Shown here: positions 43,283 to 51,927 of the stretch, one piece after another
Layout of the letters: each line of letters opens with the position of its first letter
How positions within the stretch are numbered: position 1 is the stretch's first letter
Source: Kribbella sp. VKM Ac-2568
GTDB taxonomy: Bacteria; Actinomycetota; Actinomycetes; Propionibacteriales; Kribbellaceae
Assembly: GCF_004345365.1 (NCBI RefSeq)
Contig: NZ_SLVF01000010.1
Span: 62,001-126,000, forward strand
Length of the DNA stretch: 64,000 nucleotides
Reading direction: 5' to 3'
Program-made: the position numbers and the translations under genes
Notes under the pieces: model-generated
Seen by the model: only the letters and a program-made list of their open reading frames with translations
Database searches by the model: none
What the model was told of the DNA's origin: nothing

Positions 43283-44007
43283 CCGCCGAACTGACCGGGC
43301 ACCAGGACCTGCCCCGCACAAACGACCTTCCCGCGCTGCCGCACCGGCTCGGCAGCGTGATGCGCCATTTGGTCGGGCCGTACTTCCGCCGCCGCTACGA
43401 CGTGACCGTGCACCACGAAGGCAACTTCCCCCGGACCGGCCCGGTCCTGCTCGCCCCCAACCACCTCGGCCTGCTGGACGGACCGCTGCTGGGTTCCACT
43501 GCCCCGAGGATGCTCCATCAACTCGGCAAGATCGAGGCCTTCGGCGGTCTCCAGGGGTTCCTCCTGCAGCGTGCCGGGCAGATTCCCGTCGACCGTTCGA
43601 CGTACGACGTAGGGGCCATCCGCCGCTCGATCCAGGTACTGCGGGACGGCCGCGTGCTGAGCATCTACCCCGAGGGCACCAGGGGGCCGGGGGACTTCCG
43701 CCGGGTCCGGACCGGGATCGCCTACCTGGCCATGGTGACCGGGGCGCCGATTCTGCCCGTGGCGCTGCTAGGGACCCGGCTGCCGGGTGGGAACGTGGAG
43801 CATTTTCCGCCCTGGGGGAGCCGGGTGGACGTGGTATATGGCGAGACCTTCGCCGTGGACCGCGTACCCTTTCCCCGGAGGCACTCCGACGTACGCGCGG
43901 TTGCCGACCAGATCGGCGAGGTGTTGCGGGCGCATGTCCGGGCGGCCGTCGAAGCCACCGGCCACCCGCTTCCGGGTAAGCCAGACCAGAAGGATCCTGA
44001 TGAGTGA
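43279..44007 (+). CDS. plsC: 1-acyl-sn-glycerol-3-phosphate acyltransferase-like protein
   Basis: A 242-residue acyltransferase that would make phosphatidic acid from lysophosphatidic acid. The catalytic motif appears as PNHLGLLDGPLL, where an NHxxxLD pattern holds the His and Asp, and the phosphate-binding motif is YPEGTRGPG. A weakly hydrophobic segment near residues 45-60 may attach it to the membrane. It overlaps cmk by four bases and der by eight, so translation is probably coupled through all three. Confidence 0.9.
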   Translation: MTAELTGHQDLPRTNDLPALPHRLGSVMRHLVGPYFRRRYDVTVHHEGNFPRTGPVLLAPNHLGLLDGPLLGSTAPRMLHQLGKIEAFGGLQGFLLQRAGQIPVDRSTYDVGAIRRSIQVLRDGRVLSIYPEGTRGPGDFRRVRTGIAYLAMVTGAPILPVALLGTRLPGGNVEHFPPWGSRVDVVYGETFAVDRVPFPRRHSDVRAVADQIGEVLRAHVRAAVEATGHPLPGKPDQKDPDE

Positions 44008-45385
44008 CCTGCCCACCGGCTACGGCGATGCCTTCGCCGAGACGACCCACGACCGCGAAGACCGGGGCCCTGTTCCCGTGCTGGCGATCGTCGGCCGGCC
44101 GAACGTCGGCAAGTCCACGTTGGTGAACCGGATCATCGGCCGCCGCGAGGCTGTGGTCGAAGACACACCCGGCGTCACCCGCGACCGGGTCCCGTACGAC
44201 GCGAACTGGTCCGGACGCGAGTTCACCGTGGTCGACACGGGCGGCTGGGACCCCGACGCCGTCGGCATGGCCGCACTGGTCGCCGCCCAGGCGGAAGTGG
44301 CGATCAACGCCGCGGACGCCGTCCTGTTCGTCGTGGACGCCACCGTCGGGATCACCGACGCCGACGAGGCCGTAGTACGGGTGCTGCGCAAGTCCGGCAA
44401 GCCGGTCGTGCTGGCCGCCAACAAGGTCGACGACCAGCGCGTCGAGGCCGAGGCGATGAACCTGTGGAGCCTGGGCATCGGGGAGCCGTTCCCGGTGTCG
44501 GCGATGCACGGCCGCGGTACCGGCGACATGCTGGACGCCGTCCTGGCCGCCCTGCCGGAGGCACCCCGCGAGCGGGACGCCGAGACCGGGGGACCGCGCC
44601 GGGTGGCGATCGTCGGCAAGCCGAACGTGGGCAAGTCCTCGCTGCTGAACAAGGTCGCCAAGGAGGATCGCGTCGTCGTCAGCGACGTCTCCGGGACGAC
44701 GGTCGATCCGGTGGACGAGTTGATCACCCTGGGCGGTAAGCCCTGGCGGTTCATCGACACCGCCGGCATCCGCCGCAAGGTGAAGAACGCCCAGGGCCAC
44801 GAGTACTACGCGAGCCTGCGCACCAACAGCGCGATCGAGCGTGCCGAGGTGGTCGTGGTGGTGATCGACGCCTCCGAGCCGATGAGCGAGCAGGATCTGC
44901 GGATCATGAACTCGGTCGAGGAGGCCGGCAAGGCGCTGGTGATCGCCTACAACAAGTGGGACATGGTCGACGAGGACCGGCGCTACTACCTGGAGCGCGA
45001 GATCGACCGCGACCTGGTCCAGTTCCGCTGGGCGCCGCGGGTGAACATCAGCGCGCTGACCGGCCGGCACATGGAGAAGCTCGTGCCCGCCATCGAGGCC
45101 GCTCTGGACGGCTGGCAGACCCGCGTCCCGACCGGCCAGCTGAACGCGTTCCTCGGCCGCCTGGTCGCGGCGCACCCGCACCCGGTGCGCAGCGGCAAGC
45201 AGCCGAAGATCCTGTTCGGCACCCAGGCGACCACGATGCCCCCGACCTTCGCGATCTTCACCTCCGGCGCGTTCGAGCCGTCGTACCAGCGCTTCATCGA
45301 ACGCCGGCTGCGCGAGGACTTCGGCTTCGTCGGCAGCCCGGTGCATGTCCAGATCCGCCCGCGGAAGAAGAAAGAGAAGCGCTGA
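44000..45385 (+). CDS. der: Ribosome-assembly GTPase Der (EngA)
   Basis: A 461-residue protein with two consecutive GTPase domains, an arrangement unique to Der, required for 50S subunit assembly. Domain 1 has GRPNVGKS, DTGGW and NKVD; domain 2 has GKPNVGKS, DTAGIRRK and NKWD. The C-terminal KH-like domain (residues ~365-461) ends in a basic tail RPRKKKEKR. It starts at ATG 44000 inside the end of plsC. A GC-rich hairpin follows at 45416. Confidence 0.96.
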   Translation: MSDLPTGYGDAFAETTHDREDRGPVPVLAIVGRPNVGKSTLVNRIIGRREAVVEDTPGVTRDRVPYDANWSGREFTVVDTGGWDPDAVGMAALVAAQAEVAINAADAVLFVVDATVGITDADEAVVRVLRKSGKPVVLAANKVDDQRVEAEAMNLWSLGIGEPFPVSAMHGRGTGDMLDAVLAALPEAPRERDAETGGPRRVAIVGKPNVGKSSLLNKVAKEDRVVVSDVSGTTVDPVDELITLGGKPWRFIDTAGIRRKVKNAQGHEYYASLRTNSAIERAEVVVVVIDASEPMSEQDLRIMNSVEEAGKALVIAYNKWDMVDEDRRYYLEREIDRDLVQFRWAPRVNISALTGRHMEKLVPAIEAALDGWQTRVPTGQLNAFLGRLVAAHPHPVRSGKQPKILFGTQATTMPPTFAIFTSGAFEPSYQRFIERRLREDFGFVGSPVHVQIRPRKKKEKR

Positions 45386-45415
45386 CCGGCTTCTCGTTGC
45401 CATAAGCAACGGTGT

Positions 45416-45445
45416 GGCCGCGGCCCTGCTCACCAGGCCGCGGCC
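45416..45445 (+). terminator. Terminator-like hairpin after der
   Basis: The sequence ggccgcggcc occurs at both ends of a 30-bp segment, allowing an 8-bp CCGCGGCC stem around ctgctcacca. It lies 30 bp after the der stop. No T-run follows. Confidence 0.55.
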
Positions 45446-45565
45446 CGCTCCGGCAGAGCCCCGGGGCAGGGGTCCGGACGTCCATCGAGACACCCGCGAC
45501 CCGTGGTGAGAAACGCCCCGGGAATGGGGTAAGGTTTACCCGCTCGCTCCTGAGGAGCAAGTGTT

Positions 45566-45639
45566 CGGGCTGTGGCGTAGTTTGGTAACGCGTTCGGCTG
45601 GGGGCCGAAAGATCGCAGGTTCAAATCCTGTCAGCCCGA
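45566..45639 (+). tRNA. tRNA-Pro (anticodon GGG)
   Basis: A complete cloverleaf: acceptor CGGGCTG/CAGCCCG, D arm around GGCGTAGTTTGGTAACGC, anticodon stem TTCGG/CCGAA with loop CTGGGGG (anticodon GGG, reading CCC and CCU), and T arm GCAGG-TTCAAAT-CCTGT. The discriminator base is A and no CCA is encoded. A strong terminator follows directly. Confidence 0.95.
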
Positions 45640-45646
45640 CCCCTAC

Positions 45647-45682
45647 AAGGGCACCGACCAGGTCGGTGCCCTTCGTGTTTTC
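45647..45682 (+). terminator. Intrinsic terminator after tRNA-Pro
   Basis: A 12-bp stem (aagggcaccgac with gtcggtgccctt) and a three-base loop, followed by cgtgtttt, lies eight bases after the tRNA. It is the clearest classical terminator in the window. Confidence 0.9.
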
Positions 45683-45809
45683 CGGGGTTCTGCTGCCCTC
45701 CCCGCCGGGGTCGAGGGAGCGGGCGTCACCAGCTGCCGGTAGGAAGTTTGGCGCCAGAGTGCTGCCAGCGCTTGATTGCGGAGTAATGATGTAATCAGGA
45801 GGCAGCGAG

Positions 45810-46739
45810 ATGATGGATGACGACGTACTGGACGCCTACTCCCGGGTGGTCTCGGGAGTGGCGGAGCATTTGATCCCGCGGGTGGCGAGCCTGCGGGTGC
45901 AGGGGCGGCGCGGTGACTCGTCCGGGTCGGCCGTGGTACTCACGGGAGACGGGCACCTGCTCACAAACGCACATGTGGTCGGCGACGGCAGCAGTGCATC
46001 TGCTGAGTTCGCTGACGGTACGACGGCGCAGGCGCGCGTGGCCGGGGTGGACCGGCTGTCGGACCTGGCGGTACTGCGAGCCGATCGGGAGATCCCGGAT
46101 CCACCGGAGTACGGCGACGCGGATCGGCTGAAGGTCGGGAACCTGGTGGTTGCCGTGGGCAATCCGCTCGGCCTGGCGGGCAGTGTCACAGCAGGCGTGG
46201 TGAGCGCTCTCGGGCGTTCTCTGCCGGTCCGCCTCGGCACGGCGAGCAGGATCATCGAGGACGTGATCCAGACCGACGCTGCGCTGAACCCGGGCAACTC
46301 GGGCGGAGCACTTGCCGACGGCAATGGCCGGGTGATCGGCATCAACACGGCGGTCGCGGGCATCGGCCTCGGTCTCGCGGTGCCGATGAACCCGACGACG
46401 CGACGCATCATCTACTCGCTGCTGCACGACGGCCGCGTCCGTCGCGCCTACCTCGGCCTGGTGACGACCCCAGCACCGCTTCGCCCACAACTCGCCGAGC
46501 GCTTCAGCCAGCGATCCGCCCTGCGAGTGGTCGAGGTGATCTCCGGCAGCCCCGCCGCCCTGGCCGGCCTACGCCAGGGAGACCTGGTCCTGGCAGTCGA
46601 CGGCACCCCACTTCGAGACGCCCAATCCCTCCAACGCCAACTCTTCGCCGACGCCATCGGTCGCCGTACGGAAATCACCGCAGTCCGCAACGGCGCCCTG
46701 GTGGACGTAGTAGCCCACCCTGCAGAACTAACCGACTGA
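45810..46739 (+). CDS. HtrA-like trypsin-fold serine protease with PDZ domain
   Basis: A 309-residue protein of the DegP/HtrA type. The catalytic triad is present: His55 in LTNAHVVG, Asp85 in RLSDLAVLR, and the nucleophile Ser in NPGNSGGAL. A single PDZ domain fills residues ~215-305 (SPAALAGLRQGDLVLAVDG). There is no signal peptide or membrane helix, so it should stay in the cytoplasm, unlike most HtrA proteins. The ATG at 45810 follows AGGAGG at 45797; a second ATG follows directly. Confidence 0.9.
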   Translation: MMDDDVLDAYSRVVSGVAEHLIPRVASLRVQGRRGDSSGSAVVLTGDGHLLTNAHVVGDGSSASAEFADGTTAQARVAGVDRLSDLAVLRADREIPDPPEYGDADRLKVGNLVVAVGNPLGLAGSVTAGVVSALGRSLPVRLGTASRIIEDVIQTDAALNPGNSGGALADGNGRVIGINTAVAGIGLGLAVPMNPTTRRIIYSLLHDGRVRRAYLGLVTTPAPLRPQLAERFSQRSALRVVEVISGSPAALAGLRQGDLVLAVDGTPLRDAQSLQRQLFADAIGRRTEITAVRNGALVDVVAHPAELTD

Positions 46740-46762
46740 ACCCCTAACCCTCAACCAAACCC

Positions 46763-47335
46763 TCACCCGAGCAATTGCTTCCACTGCCCGACGAGGGGCG
46801 CCCGCAGGAGCACGCAGGTACCGGGCTGCAGGGGAGCGCCCGGAAAGGTGAAGTCACGGGTCACCTCCTCGAAGCCGAACCTCTCGTGGAGGTCGAGGAT
46901 CGCGCCGTTGGCGAGGTTCGCGAAGTACCAGATGGAGTCGGCGCGCTCGGCCGTCCACCGCATCCGCTCGAGCGTGAGCAACTCGCCGATCCCGTGCCGC
47001 CGCCACCCGGGTGCGACGATCAGCCCGATCAGGAAATACCCACTCGGCGCCGTGTCGGCTGGATGCTCAGGCAACCGCTCATGTCGAATCACCCCGCCAT
47101 AACCGACCACCTGCTCGTCCGCCCCGGACCCCGCGCAGGCGACCGCGACGTACCGCTCCGGATCCTCGAGATCACCCCGCAGTCGCTCGACGCGCTCATC
47201 GGCCGGCCCCCCGGTCCGCGACACGATCAACTCCGCGCAGACGGCGAGATCAGCAGCCCGCCCACCCCGCACCGAGATCACGTCATTCGCAGGGCGGCGA
47301 GAAGCCTCAGGGTGATAAGCGGCGAATCCATTCAC
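46763..47335 (-). CDS. GNAT-family acetyltransferase
   Basis: A 190-residue GNAT protein. The acetyl-CoA-binding loop reads VAPGWRRHGIGELLTLERM, and LANGAILDLHERFGFEEVTRD (shown in part) supplies the usual C-terminal helix and strand. The N-terminus has VISVRGGRAADLAVCAELI, the first strand and helix of the fold. The substrate is unknown. Its start lies ten bases from the left end of the 167-bp foldback element, so the element may carry or disturb its promoter. Confidence 0.82.
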   Translation of the reverse strand: MNGFAAYHPEASRRPANDVISVRGGRAADLAVCAELIVSRTGGPADERVERLRGDLEDPERYVAVACAGSGADEQVVGYGGVIRHERLPEHPADTAPSGYFLIGLIVAPGWRRHGIGELLTLERMRWTAERADSIWYFANLANGAILDLHERFGFEEVTRDFTFPGAPLQPGTCVLLRAPLVGQWKQLLG

Positions 47336-47344
47336 ATCCGAAGC

Positions 47345-47511
47345 CTAGTGTCCCGTAAGCGAAGTAGCTTGACGCTGGAGGCGCCCAGGCACGCACCTCG
47401 CGGCGTTGGAGAAACGTCCACGATGCTAGAGCATCGAGGACGCTTCTCCGCCTTGCGATGCACGCACCTGGACACCTCCAGCGTCAAGCTACTTCGCTTA
47501 CGGGACACTAG
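47345..47511. mobile_element. 167-bp foldback (MITE-like) element
   Basis: The ends are perfect 37-bp inverted repeats beginning ctagtgtcccgtaagcgaag and closing with its complement. The inner halves also pair with scattered mismatches (for example ggagaaacgtcc-acgatgctag against ggagaagcgtcc-tcgatgctct), so almost the whole element is one imperfect palindrome. It has no coding capacity. CTAG occurs at both outer ends and could be part of the repeats or a target duplication. It lies in the gap between two minus-strand genes and supplies the TAG stop of the LuxR gene. These features fit a non-autonomous transposable element; no related transposase was seen in the window. Confidence 0.8.
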
Positions 47512-48653
47512 AGCTCCGGCCGAGCCACAACAGGACCGCCACGTAGTGGGGCGCCATCGGCCGCGCGGCGCTCGTTGTCCCGTACGCGCGGCTCGTAGTG
47601 GGCGAAGAAGATCTTCCCGACCAGATCGCGCCGGCTGCGGACGCCGGTCTTGTCGAACACGCTCTTCAGGTGCTGCTGCACCGTGTTCCCCGAGACGACC
47701 AGGCGCTCGGCGATGTCGGTGGTCGAGTTGCCCTGCAGGACCAGCCGGGTGACCTCCTGCTCCCGATCGGTCAGCCCGTACGCCGCCATCAGCAGGGGAG
47801 CGATGCGCCCGGGATGAGCCGGTTCGACGATGACCGCTACCCGGCGGGAGCTGGAGGAGACCAGTGACGTCCCGTGCAGCACGATCCAGCGACCAGAGCG
47901 GGACATCACCCGGGAGACCGCGACCTCCCCGGCATCCGGATACGTCGCCGTACGCAGGGCACGGCCCGCGACCGCGAGCACGGACGAGGGCAATCGGCCG
48001 GCCGCCCAATCGCCGTCCGGTAGGTTGGACAGCCAGCGCTCGACGCCAGGTGTCGCGGACTCGATCTCCCAGCTTTCGTTGATCACGATCAGGCCCGGTG
48101 CGTCAGCGTCTTCCGGGTCGGTAGCCTCACCGAGGAGCAGTGAGTTGCGAGCCCCGGTGGCGAGCACTGGTGCGACAGCGCGGATGAAGGCCAGGTCCTC
48201 GTCGTCGAAGATCGGCTGCCCGGGTTCGCGGTACAGGCCGAGCGCTCCCCACGCCTCGCCGCTCCTGGTCCGCAGGCACGCGATCAGCTCCTGATCCCCG
48301 CCCAGCATCATGTTCTGGTGCCATCGCGGGCTGCTGGCCGGGTCGCCACCCGTGGCCTCGTGAAGGGTCGAGATGCCTCGCTCGGAGCGGGCCACGTCGG
48401 CAAGTTGGTTGACGTCGTCCGCGTAGTACTCCTGGGCGAGCCATTCGGGCGGGAGTTCGGGCATCCCTTCGTTGAAATGACTGGTCACCAGCAGCGAGGC
48501 CGGATCAAGCGTGTACCAGCAGGGCGCCTGGTAGTACGGGACCGCGCTGCTGATGGCCTCGGACGACTCCTGCCAGAGCGTGACGAGATCGAGGCCCTGT
48601 CGCGTCAGTGTCGCGATCCGGTCGCTCGCCCGCTGCTTGGCGTACCCGCTCAC
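47508..48653 (-). CDS. LuxR-family transcriptional regulator with GAF-like sensor region
   Basis: A 381-residue regulator. The N-terminal ~190 residues resemble a GAF sensor (around ACLRTRSGEAWGALGLYRE and DLAFIRAVAPVLATGAR). A PAS-like stretch follows (LIVINESWEIESATPGVERW, first 20 residues). The C-terminal helix-turn-helix reads LTDREQEVTRLVLQGNSTTD, then IAERLVVSGNTVQQHLKSVF. The GTG start at 48653 is the only reasonable one. The last codons and the TAG stop fall at the edge of the foldback element, so the original C-terminus may have differed. It is divergent from a cupin gene with 111 bp between, and probably controls it (inference). Confidence 0.82.
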   Translation of the reverse strand: MSGYAKQRASDRIATLTRQGLDLVTLWQESSEAISSAVPYYQAPCWYTLDPASLLVTSHFNEGMPELPPEWLAQEYYADDVNQLADVARSERGISTLHEATGGDPASSPRWHQNMMLGGDQELIACLRTRSGEAWGALGLYREPGQPIFDDEDLAFIRAVAPVLATGARNSLLLGEATDPEDADAPGLIVINESWEIESATPGVERWLSNLPDGDWAAGRLPSSVLAVAGRALRTATYPDAGEVAVSRVMSRSGRWIVLHGTSLVSSSSRRVAVIVEPAHPGRIAPLLMAAYGLTDREQEVTRLVLQGNSTTDIAERLVVSGNTVQQHLKSVFDKTGVRSRRDLVGKIFFAHYEPRVRDNERRAADGAPLRGGPVVARPEL

Positions 48654-48764
48654 CTCATCACCGTACGGCGGTCCGGGTCGTTTTGCGGATACCACATTTC
48701 TGGAATGGGCAGCGGTGGTTCCCGGTCCTAACTTCAGCGGTATCGACGAACCAGGGGAGGACCG

Positions 48765-49268
48765 ATGAACCAGCAAGCAACCACTGGGGTACGGGTGGTA
48801 GGCCCGGCCGACGGCGTGGTCAGGTCGGATCCGGAGGGATCCAGGAGCGACCGGTTCCTGATCGACAGGGAGGACTCCGGCGGCGGGTTCTCGCTGGTGG
48901 AGCACACCTTGGCTCCGCACGTCCTGGCTGCTCCGCTGCATCTGCACACGCTGGAGGACGAGTACAGCTTCATCCTCGAGGGCAGGCTGGGCGCCCTGCT
49001 CGGCGACGAGGAGGTCTTCGCGGAAGCCGGCACGCTGGTCTTCAAACCGCGTGGCCAGTGGCACACCTTCTGGAACGCCGGTGACGTGCCGGTCCGGCTG
49101 CTCGAGATCATCTCTCCTGGTGGCCTGGAGCAACTGTTCCGCAAACTCGGCGAGCCCGGCGGCGAGTACGACCCCGAGACGCTGCCGGCGCTGGCGGCGA
49201 AGTACGGCTGCGAGGTCGACTTCGCGCGGACGATGCCGATCGTCGAGCGCCACCGGCTGGCGTTCTAG
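48765..49268 (+). CDS. Cupin-domain protein
   Basis: A 167-residue single-domain cupin. Motif 1 is PLHLHTLEDEYSFILEGRLG, with two His and a Glu as metal ligands, and motif 2 is FKPRGQWHTFWNAGD with the third His. The function is not evident; such proteins include dioxygenases, isomerases and sugar-binding proteins. ATG 48765 follows GGGAGGA. It is divergent from the LuxR regulator, and an NTF2-like gene follows nine bases after the stop, so the two probably form a small regulated operon. Confidence 0.85.
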   Translation: MNQQATTGVRVVGPADGVVRSDPEGSRSDRFLIDREDSGGGFSLVEHTLAPHVLAAPLHLHTLEDEYSFILEGRLGALLGDEEVFAEAGTLVFKPRGQWHTFWNAGDVPVRLLEIISPGGLEQLFRKLGEPGGEYDPETLPALAAKYGCEVDFARTMPIVERHRLAF

Positions 49269-49276
49269 GGGTTCCG

Positions 49277-49621
49277 GTGGGCGGTCCGCGAACACCGGAG
49301 GAGCTCGAGATGATGCTCGAGGACGTGTTCGTCCTGCGCGACCACGACGCAATCGGACCGCTCTTCGAGCCGGACGCCGTACTCCACACGACGGAGTCGC
49401 CGGGCCCGGCCCGCGGTCGGGAGCAGATCAGGCGATTCGTCCAGGACCTCTGGGGCCACCAGACGACGTATCTCGCCGATCCGCGAACGGTCCTCCAGGC
49501 GCAGGCCACCGCGCTGATCATCAGCGGGCGCTCGATCAGCGTCGCACACCGCTGCGGTAGCGGAACCTGGCGCTACGCCGTCGTCCTACTCGTCCCGGGC
49601 GGCATCAAAGTCGGCGGCTGA
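49277..49621 (+). CDS. SnoaL/NTF2-like protein
   Basis: A 114-residue protein with the NTF2-like pattern: a first helix pair (PEELEMMLEDVFVLRDHDAI), PLFEPDAVLHTTE, GREQIRRFVQDLW and later strands ALIISGRSISVAHR and WRYAVVLLVPGG. Such small proteins are enzymes or ligand binders; no catalytic residues can be named here. It starts with GTG and follows the cupin gene closely. The divergent LuxR gene may regulate both. Confidence 0.75.
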   Translation: MGGPRTPEELEMMLEDVFVLRDHDAIGPLFEPDAVLHTTESPGPARGREQIRRFVQDLWGHQTTYLADPRTVLQAQATALIISGRSISVAHRCGSGTWRYAVVLLVPGGIKVGG

Positions 49622-49692
49622 CGCAGGGAAGGCGACGCCGATGATGACCCGGCACCGGCGTCGCACTCATCGTTGCGCGTTCTGAGGTTGCC

Positions 49693-50292
49693 TCAGGTCG
49701 TGATGGGCGGTGAGACCTGAGCGCCGTTCGTCTGCTCCTCTGCCGCGGCCCGGCGGGCGTGGCGCATGCCGAGCAGGCTGAGAATCAGCAGGATGATCGC
49801 TCCGATGTACGCGCCGATCGCCGCGATGCCGGCGATGGTGCCCATCGTGGCGAACGCGTAGCCGTAGAGCAGCAGGCCGCGCAGCGTGTTGCCTTGGAAC
49901 AAGGTCTCGCGCAGTCCGGCGAGCGCCTGACCCTGTGGGGAGGCCTTCTCTGCGAGGCTCATGGCCTGGTACTCGCCGCTTACCTCCTGGTAGGTGCGGC
50001 CGTCGGAGGCGGCGTTCATGTGCACGAGGATGTAGTGGTCGGCGTAGGCCTTGGCCTCGGGGCCGGTGTCCAAGGGGCTACCGGCGTACTGTTCGAGCGC
50101 GTCACGGTCCTCCTGGGGCAGCGACTCCAGTGCCTGACCCTCAGGCATCGTGATGCCCTGGATGGATAGCTGGCTCTCGACCTCGTTGCCGATGAAGACG
50201 TAGGCCCAGGTCAGCAGAGCGCCCGCCAACAGGAGAAACGCGGCGAGCAACAAGCCGGTCCACGAGATGAGTTTGTCGAACGAGGAACGCAT
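49693..50292 (-). CDS. Membrane protein of unknown function (two membrane segments)
   Basis: A 199-residue protein. A first membrane helix lies near residues 9-33 (WTGLLLAAFLLLAGALLTWAY). An extracytoplasmic domain of about 110 residues follows with short Gln/Glu-rich helices, then a long hydrophobic region (~140-175) that could make one or two helices, and a basic cytoplasmic tail. I recognise no family. The ATG at 50292 follows GGGAG and gives a clean N-terminus. The 235-bp gap between it and the MBL gene on the same strand holds nothing I can support. Confidence 0.75.
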   Translation of the reverse strand: MRSSFDKLISWTGLLLAAFLLLAGALLTWAYVFIGNEVESQLSIQGITMPEGQALESLPQEDRDALEQYAGSPLDTGPEAKAYADHYILVHMNAASDGRTYQEVSGEYQAMSLAEKASPQGQALAGLRETLFQGNTLRGLLLYGYAFATMGTIAGIAAIGAYIGAIILLILSLLGMRHARRAAAEEQTNGAQVSPPITT

Positions 50293-50527
50293 CGGAGGCT
50301 CCCTTCGCTGCGCGACGATCGCGCCGTTGCTTCGACGATAGGGAGCCTCCGGACCGGCTCGCATGGCCCGCTAGGGGTGATAGCCGACCGCGACGCGCCG
50401 TCAGGCAGGATCGTCAGTGCCGAACCGACCGACGAACTCGGCGCACTCGGGTCCCGATGACGTGAGCCTGGCGACGAGAGCAGATTTCGCGTGATCATGA
50501 GCGGCCGCCTGGAGGTCGGACCACGCG

Positions 50528-51187
50528 CTACCAACCGCGGGCGCGCCACTCCGGGAGGCTGGGGCGTTCGGCGCCGAGGCTGGTGTCGGCGCCGTGGCCG
50601 GGGTAGACCCAGGTCTCGTCCGGGAGCCGGTCGAAGAGCTTGGTCTCCACATCGTTCAGCAGCGACTGGAAGTTCTCGGCGTCACCGCGGGTGTTGCCGA
50701 CGCCACCCGGGAACAGGGAGTCGCCGGTGAACACATGCGGCGGCCCGGTCGGGTCGTCGTACAGCAGGGCGATCGAGCCGGGTGTGTGACCGGCGAGGTG
50801 GATCACCTCGAGTCCGATCCGGCCGAAGTGGATGCGGTCGCCGTCCTCGACGGGCTCGTCGGTCGGCACCTCGATGCCCTCGGCGTCGTACTGCCCCGCG
50901 ATGGTCCGGGCGCTGGTCCGTGCGACGACCTCGGCGAGTGCCTGCCAGTGGTCGCCGTGCCGGTGCGTGGTGATCACATTGCTGATGCCCTCGGCGCCGA
51001 TCACGTTCAGCAGAGTGTCCGCGTCGTTGGCGGCGTCGATCAGAACCTGCTCGTCGGTGAGCCGGCAGCGCAGCAGGTACGCGTTGTTGTCCATCGGGCC
51101 CACGGCGACCTTGGTGATCATCAGTTGCGCCAGCTCGTGCGTCTGCGCGGGGCCACCGACATGGACGTTGCCGTGATACTCCGTCAT
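50528..51187 (-). CDS. MBL-fold metallo-hydrolase (glyoxalase II-like)
   Basis: A 219-residue metallo-beta-lactamase-fold hydrolase. The metal-binding motif is THRHGDHW, with further ligands in LAGHTPGS, FTGDSLF and VYPGHG. The layout matches thiol-ester hydrolases of the glyoxalase II group. Its neighbour is a DinB/mycothiol-dependent-isomerase-like protein, so a mycothiol conjugate is a reasonable substrate (inference). ATG 51187 follows GGGAG. An upstream ATG at 51211 overlaps the previous stop by four bases and is an alternative. Confidence 0.87.
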   Translation of the reverse strand: MTEYHGNVHVGGPAQTHELAQLMITKVAVGPMDNNAYLLRCRLTDEQVLIDAANDADTLLNVIGAEGISNVITTHRHGDHWQALAEVVARTSARTIAGQYDAEGIEVPTDEPVEDGDRIHFGRIGLEVIHLAGHTPGSIALLYDDPTGPPHVFTGDSLFPGGVGNTRGDAENFQSLLNDVETKLFDRLPDETWVYPGHGADTSLGAERPSLPEWRARGW

Positions 51188-51207
51188 GCGTTCTCCCATA
51201 GCTCGAG

Positions 51208-51915
51208 TCATCCCCAGGGCGGCGGCTCCGGCAACGTGCCCTCGAGCGTGAGGGTGCTCCCGTCGGTCCGGCCGAGCGCCCAGCCCAGCAGCGCCGCGGT
51301 GTCGCCAGTGATGATCCTTGCACCGGCTGGCCGCTCAGGCGACGACCAGGTCGAGTCCGAGCTCCGCAGTACTGCGTTGAAGTCGTCGGGCCACCTGGTG
51401 GTCACGTAGGTGAGCAGCGCCTCGCGGGACTCGGCCGGTACGTCATCGAAGGTGTAGCCGAGGCCCAGGTCGACGTGGTGCACCTCCAGTTCGTTGAGGC
51501 GAGCGGCCACGATCTGGTCCGCGGTACGGGTCGTTCCACTGGGCCAGGTGACCTCCGCGGCCCAGGCCTCCGCCGGGAGATCCTCGAACCGCTCCAGCAG
51601 CCGGGCTTCGGCCGCCTGGATATCCTGGAGCTGTACTGCGATCGGCCGCGCGGCGCCTGCCTCGATGTCGGACTCGCGGGCCTCCACGGACACGTACATC
51701 GGCTTGCGCACGCCGGTGAGAGCCCAGTCACACAGATTCACCAGGGCGTCGGCGTTGCGGGCGACATGGCTGAGCACGTGCCCGAGGGTCCAGCGGGGCA
51801 GCAGCGACGGGCGCAGTACGTCGGCGTCCGTCAGCCGGGCGGCGGTGGCCAGCAGTCTCCGGTTAGCGGACGGTAACTCCGCCAGCAGCCGGCTCGTTTG
51901 CGGGGGTACGACCAT
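51208..51915 (-). CDS. DinB-like maleylpyruvate isomerase family protein
   Basis: A 235-residue protein of the mycothiol-dependent maleylpyruvate isomerase family. The DinB-type four-helix bundle carries metal-ligand candidates in TLGHVLSHVARNADAL and ARLNELEVHHVDLGLGY, and the C-terminal part (RPAGARIITGDTAALLGWAL) is the SCP2-like domain of this family. Family members use mycothiol as cofactor or transfer it to substrates; the substrate here is unknown. The gene is divergent from uvrA, and its ATG lies 13 bp from a LexA-like box, so it may itself be damage-inducible. It overlaps or abuts the MBL gene downstream. Confidence 0.87.
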   Translation of the reverse strand: MVVPPQTSRLLAELPSANRRLLATAARLTDADVLRPSLLPRWTLGHVLSHVARNADALVNLCDWALTGVRKPMYVSVEARESDIEAGAARPIAVQLQDIQAAEARLLERFEDLPAEAWAAEVTWPSGTTRTADQIVAARLNELEVHHVDLGLGYTFDDVPAESREALLTYVTTRWPDDFNAVLRSSDSTWSSPERPAGARIITGDTAALLGWALGRTDGSTLTLEGTLPEPPPWG

Positions 51916-51927
51916 GGTCGAAGACTA

